A stretch of DNA of 64,000 bases from Helicostylum pulchrum (Eukaryota > Mucoromycota > Mucoromycetes > Mucorales > Mucoraceae): the NCBI GenBank assembly GCA_025677825.1, contig JAIXMO010000022.1:310001-374000 (forward strand), in the 5' to 3' direction. Both the position numbers and the translations under genes were made by a program. Positions within the stretch are counted from its first letter, which is position 1, and the number at the start of each line of letters is the position of its first letter. The notes beneath the pieces are model-generated. The model saw only the letters and a list, made by a program, of their open reading frames with translations, searched no databases and was not told where the DNA came from. Positions 61,031-64,000 of this stretch are shown here, one piece after another.

Positions 61031-61339
61031 TACCTGTAAGGTTACTTTTCTTGTCATGTATTTTTGGCAAGATGGCCATTCAATCCAAAATCGGCGTTAT
61101 TACGGAATTGCAGACAAAAGACATTTTCACTTGAACCAATTCATCTTGAATTGTCAAGACCACCCGGAGGCATGAAAGGCATGAAAGCTTTGCCCATCTT
61201 CCACCAGCAACCCTTTCTACACTGCTATTTTTGGCTGCCCATACATCACTTTGGTGTACAAGCATATTTCCTACTCTTATAAATCTTTCTCGTACTCTTT
61301 CACATTGCGACATTTAACAGATTTACCACTACTATCTCT

Positions 61340-62090
61340 TCTCATTTTTCATGGCTCTTTCACCTAACGAAACTTTTGCACCTCCCAGGTCGGGATTACT
61401 CCAACGGTATCCTAGGCTGACGCGGCATCCAACAAGAAACGACAAATTTTTATCACCACCACCACACGGTCAATTTTAGATAATCAACCCTCAACTTTGG
61501 ACACCTTATCCCATGAGGATAATATTCGATCTATTCACTCTCGTGTTTGGAGACATAGTCTCTATAAAATGGATATATCGTGGAAATATCTAAAATTCCT
61601 AACAACTTTACTGATATTCGACATCTTCGTGTGGCTCACGCCTCATACGGTGCTAAAAGGTTTTACGGTGTCAATTTTTTTTGGCAAACCGTCGCGGTCC
61701 GTAATACGAAGCCTATTCTATCCACCATTACAAATACCGTATTTTTACATGAAAGTAGCGACGAGGATTACACACCTAGCGATATAGACGGAGAAAAAAA
61801 AGATACCGAATTTGAAGATACTGATGAAGAAATGTATGATAATCTCGTCTCTAACCCTTAACCTATAACCAATGCCGAAGAACCCACTATCGACAAACCC
61901 ACTGAAAATATGATTCTGGATTGGACGCAGGAACAATTCCCTCCAATAACCGCTACTAATCACAATTTTCGACATTTGGAGGCCTCGCCTCACATTACAC
62001 CTAGCAGAACCACATCATTACGAGTATTTGTGTCGGAACCATCCCAAATAAGAACGGATCCTACCAACCCACCACACTCTACTCTGTAAT
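61340..62090 (+). pseudogene. Eroded first-ORF region of the LINE
   Basis: Short frames in shifting phase occur here: MALSPNETFAPPRSGLLQRY at the left, and DGEKKDTEFEDTDEEMYDNL at about 61785. They precede the endonuclease in the position of a LINE ORF1. The assignment rests on position only. Confidence 0.35.
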
Positions 62091-62094
62091 GAAA

Positions 62095-64000
62095 AAAAAA
62101 TTACACTCAAATATGCGTCCTTAAACTGTAACAGTTTAGTGAAAACAGGCTCCCAATCAACACAATCATCATGTATTTGCTATTTACGACTTCAACAGTT
62201 CGATATTCTCTCCTTACAAGAAACCAATACTTACGATTCCACCATCCCTTACATCAATATGCAATTACATTCACTTCAAACTTTTTGGACAAGATATTGT
62301 GGTATAATCTCTTTTTGCTTTAATCATGTACTAACCCTACTTGATACAGATGCAATCTATGTATCAGACAGGTTTTTGCTCTATCAAATTTCTCATCCAC
62401 ATGGATTTTATGAACCTTACTATATTTTAAACCTTTATGCACCAGCCGACTCTAATATACGAAGGCGAGCATTTTTCGATTCACTATTTTGTATGCTCTT
62501 TCAACTTCATGCCTCTGATAAGATACCCTTAAGTCGACTAATCATCTCCTGGGATCTCAACTATAATTATAATAGAGATATTATACGGAATAATTATGCT
62601 TTTAAAACTTCTACTGATTGGGTCTCGTTTCTATTAGACTCATTTTATAATTGTATGACCTTCAATGAACTGGATTCTGTACCCACCTTTCAACGCAATG
62701 TCTCTATTCGATCGGTCATTGACTATATATATGCAGGTTATGATATCCAACATATGATTATTGATTCCGCTATTGAACATATAAAACCGCATTACTCTCT
62801 GTCAACTTCTCTCTGGGTGATTCTCAAGTCGGTCCTGGTCTGTGGCAAGATAACCCGGCATATGCTGATAATAAATCCTTTCAGAAACTAGTACGACATA
62901 AATTAGAATCTTTAATTACTGATATGTCCATTGATCTTTCACCACAATTGAAATGGGAAGCTGTTAAATCCTCAACAAAACAGGTTATCAAATCCTTTGG
63001 CATTAAATATGTATCTTGGCGTGCGCTAACTCTTAGACAATTACGTAAAAAAAAATGTGTGTTATGATCCAAATCTCCTGTTGCAATACTTCAAATCATC
63101 CTACCGAAATTGATAAAATGATATATTCATTACAACAAGAACTTGTAGATGTTTCCAAATTGAAAGCAGGAGCCATTTGGGGAGATAATGGTGAACGCTC
63201 AGCTAGATATCTTAAACAAATACATCAACAAAGAACTGTGCAACAATACATAGCATCACTTCAATCTGCCGCACCCATATACCCCAACGAAGAAAAACTT
63301 TGTACCAGTGATCCTGCTCCTATAAATATGTATGCACAACAATATTATCAAATACTCTATTCCGTCGATACAGTTGAACCTACTTAAATTATTAACTACT
63401 TGGATGGTATTAATTTTGATAGATTACTTCCTGCACATGAGGCTGAATCCCTGGAAGCAGAAATTTTTCTTGACGAACTGATGGCATAAATCAATAGAGC
63501 AAAAAAGAAGAATATTAACCCTGGAGTGGATGGCTTGGGTTGTCCCTTTTTAGTCCTGTTATTTAGAATGCCTTGTTTGAAACAAATAGTTCTTGATGTT
63601 TACAACGATGCTTTAAAAGGTATTATTCCTTCCTCTTGGCAAGATATACGGATGCGTCTACTTCCAAAAAAAGGCGATCTGTCTTCCTTAAAAAACTGAC
63701 GTCCAATCTCTTTAATCGATTGTGATACTAAAATATTTACTAGACTCATTACTAACGGTTAGGACCTTTGGTAAGTTCACTGCTAAACCCGTATCAAACC
63801 GGATCCGTATCAGAAAACAATTATTGGGGATAATGGCTCTCTCGATGGTCTTAGATCAAGCCAAAGGATTAGATATTCCCGGTGTAGGTCTGTAACTTGA
63901 TCAATAAAAAGCGTACGACCGCGTGCACCCAGACTATCCTCGTCAAGTGATACTCAAATCTGGTTTCTCTCCTTCTTTTGTTAAGTGTATCCGTAAATTA
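62095..64000 (+). mobile_element. Non-LTR retrotransposon (LINE), endonuclease and reverse transcriptase, inactive, cut by the window edge
   Basis: An APE-type endonuclease (about 62105-62870) starts LKYASLNCNSLVKT and has DILSLQETNTYDS (catalytic Glu), LNLYAPADSNIRRRAFFDSL and SVIDYIYAG. The usual GDFN reads SWDLN, and the final S-D-H site reads KPHYSL. After a shift, 63055-63730 runs on in one frame, interrupted by stops. It encodes RAKKKNINPGVDGLGCPF and DVYNDALKGIIPSSWQDIRM, then LLPKKGDLSSLKN, a stop, RPISLIDCDTKIFTRLI. These are RT fingers motifs. Further on, KAYDRVHPDYPRQV is the RT motif with the catalytic Asp. At least five stops and a frameshift kill it. The 3' part lies beyond the window. 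Confidence 0.88.

Overview
The window reads as nuclear DNA of a filamentous fungus, most probably a mucoralean (Mucoromycota) species. Support: AT-rich sequence, dense short GT-AG introns (mostly about 50-100 nt) with A/T homopolymers, yeast/filamentous-fungal housekeeping genes (midasin, Sin3, LCB1, Ski8, SulP), Sel1-repeat and F-box proteins, and relics of Fanzor, Helitron and LINE elements. The genus is not assigned. Exon borders were worked out by hand from reading frame and GT-AG consensus, so allow a base or two of error.

Layout. 0-6.3 kb: 5' end of midasin (-), a secreted Cys-rich protein (-), tRNA-Leu(CAA) (-), and a small secreted Kre9/Knh1-like protein (+). 7.4-11 kb: a long foldback-type repeat (copy A), a broken F-box-like gene (-) and a partial repeat copy (C). 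11.4-18.3 kb: ribokinase, a small type I membrane protein, a SUN-domain protein and a quinone oxidoreductase (all +), then a C2H2 zinc-finger protein (-). 18.5-21.5 kb: an unrecognised, locally inverted gene family and a decayed Fanzor (eukaryotic TnpB relative). 22-26 kb: a low-complexity protein, a 61-aa His/Cys peptide and foldback copy B. 27-35.3 kb: an Alr4036-type flavoprotein (-), a complete Sin3 corepressor gene (+), a damaged gene with a serine-recombinase-like motif (+), a small unknown gene (-) and a zinc alcohol dehydrogenase (-). 37.5-44.7 kb: serine palmitoyltransferase LCB1 (-), a Ski8/WDR61 WD40 protein (-) and a SulP sulfate transporter (+). 46.5-57.1 kb: two Sel1-repeat proteins (-), a nucleotidyltransferase-like TUTase that lacks its catalytic acids (+), a nucleotide-sugar transporter (-), an AlkB-like dioxygenase (-) and a four-TM protein (+). 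57.6-64 kb: a graveyard of mobile DNA with a Helitron Rep relic and a LINE running off the right edge.

The genes are mostly unrelated single-gene units, as is usual in fungi, and no metabolic cluster is evident. RNA- or chromatin-related genes include Sin3 (histone deacetylation), Ski8 (exosome/Paf1), midasin (60S assembly) and the TUTase-like protein. The most unusual items are the pseudo-TUTase, the Fanzor relic that still shows its RuvC and zinc-finger residues, the serine-recombinase-like family gene, the two 1.4-kb foldback repeats, and several extreme splicing features: an ATG-only coding exon, 17- and 34-nt microexons, and an intron made of a 12-bp A-rich minisatellite inside SIN3.
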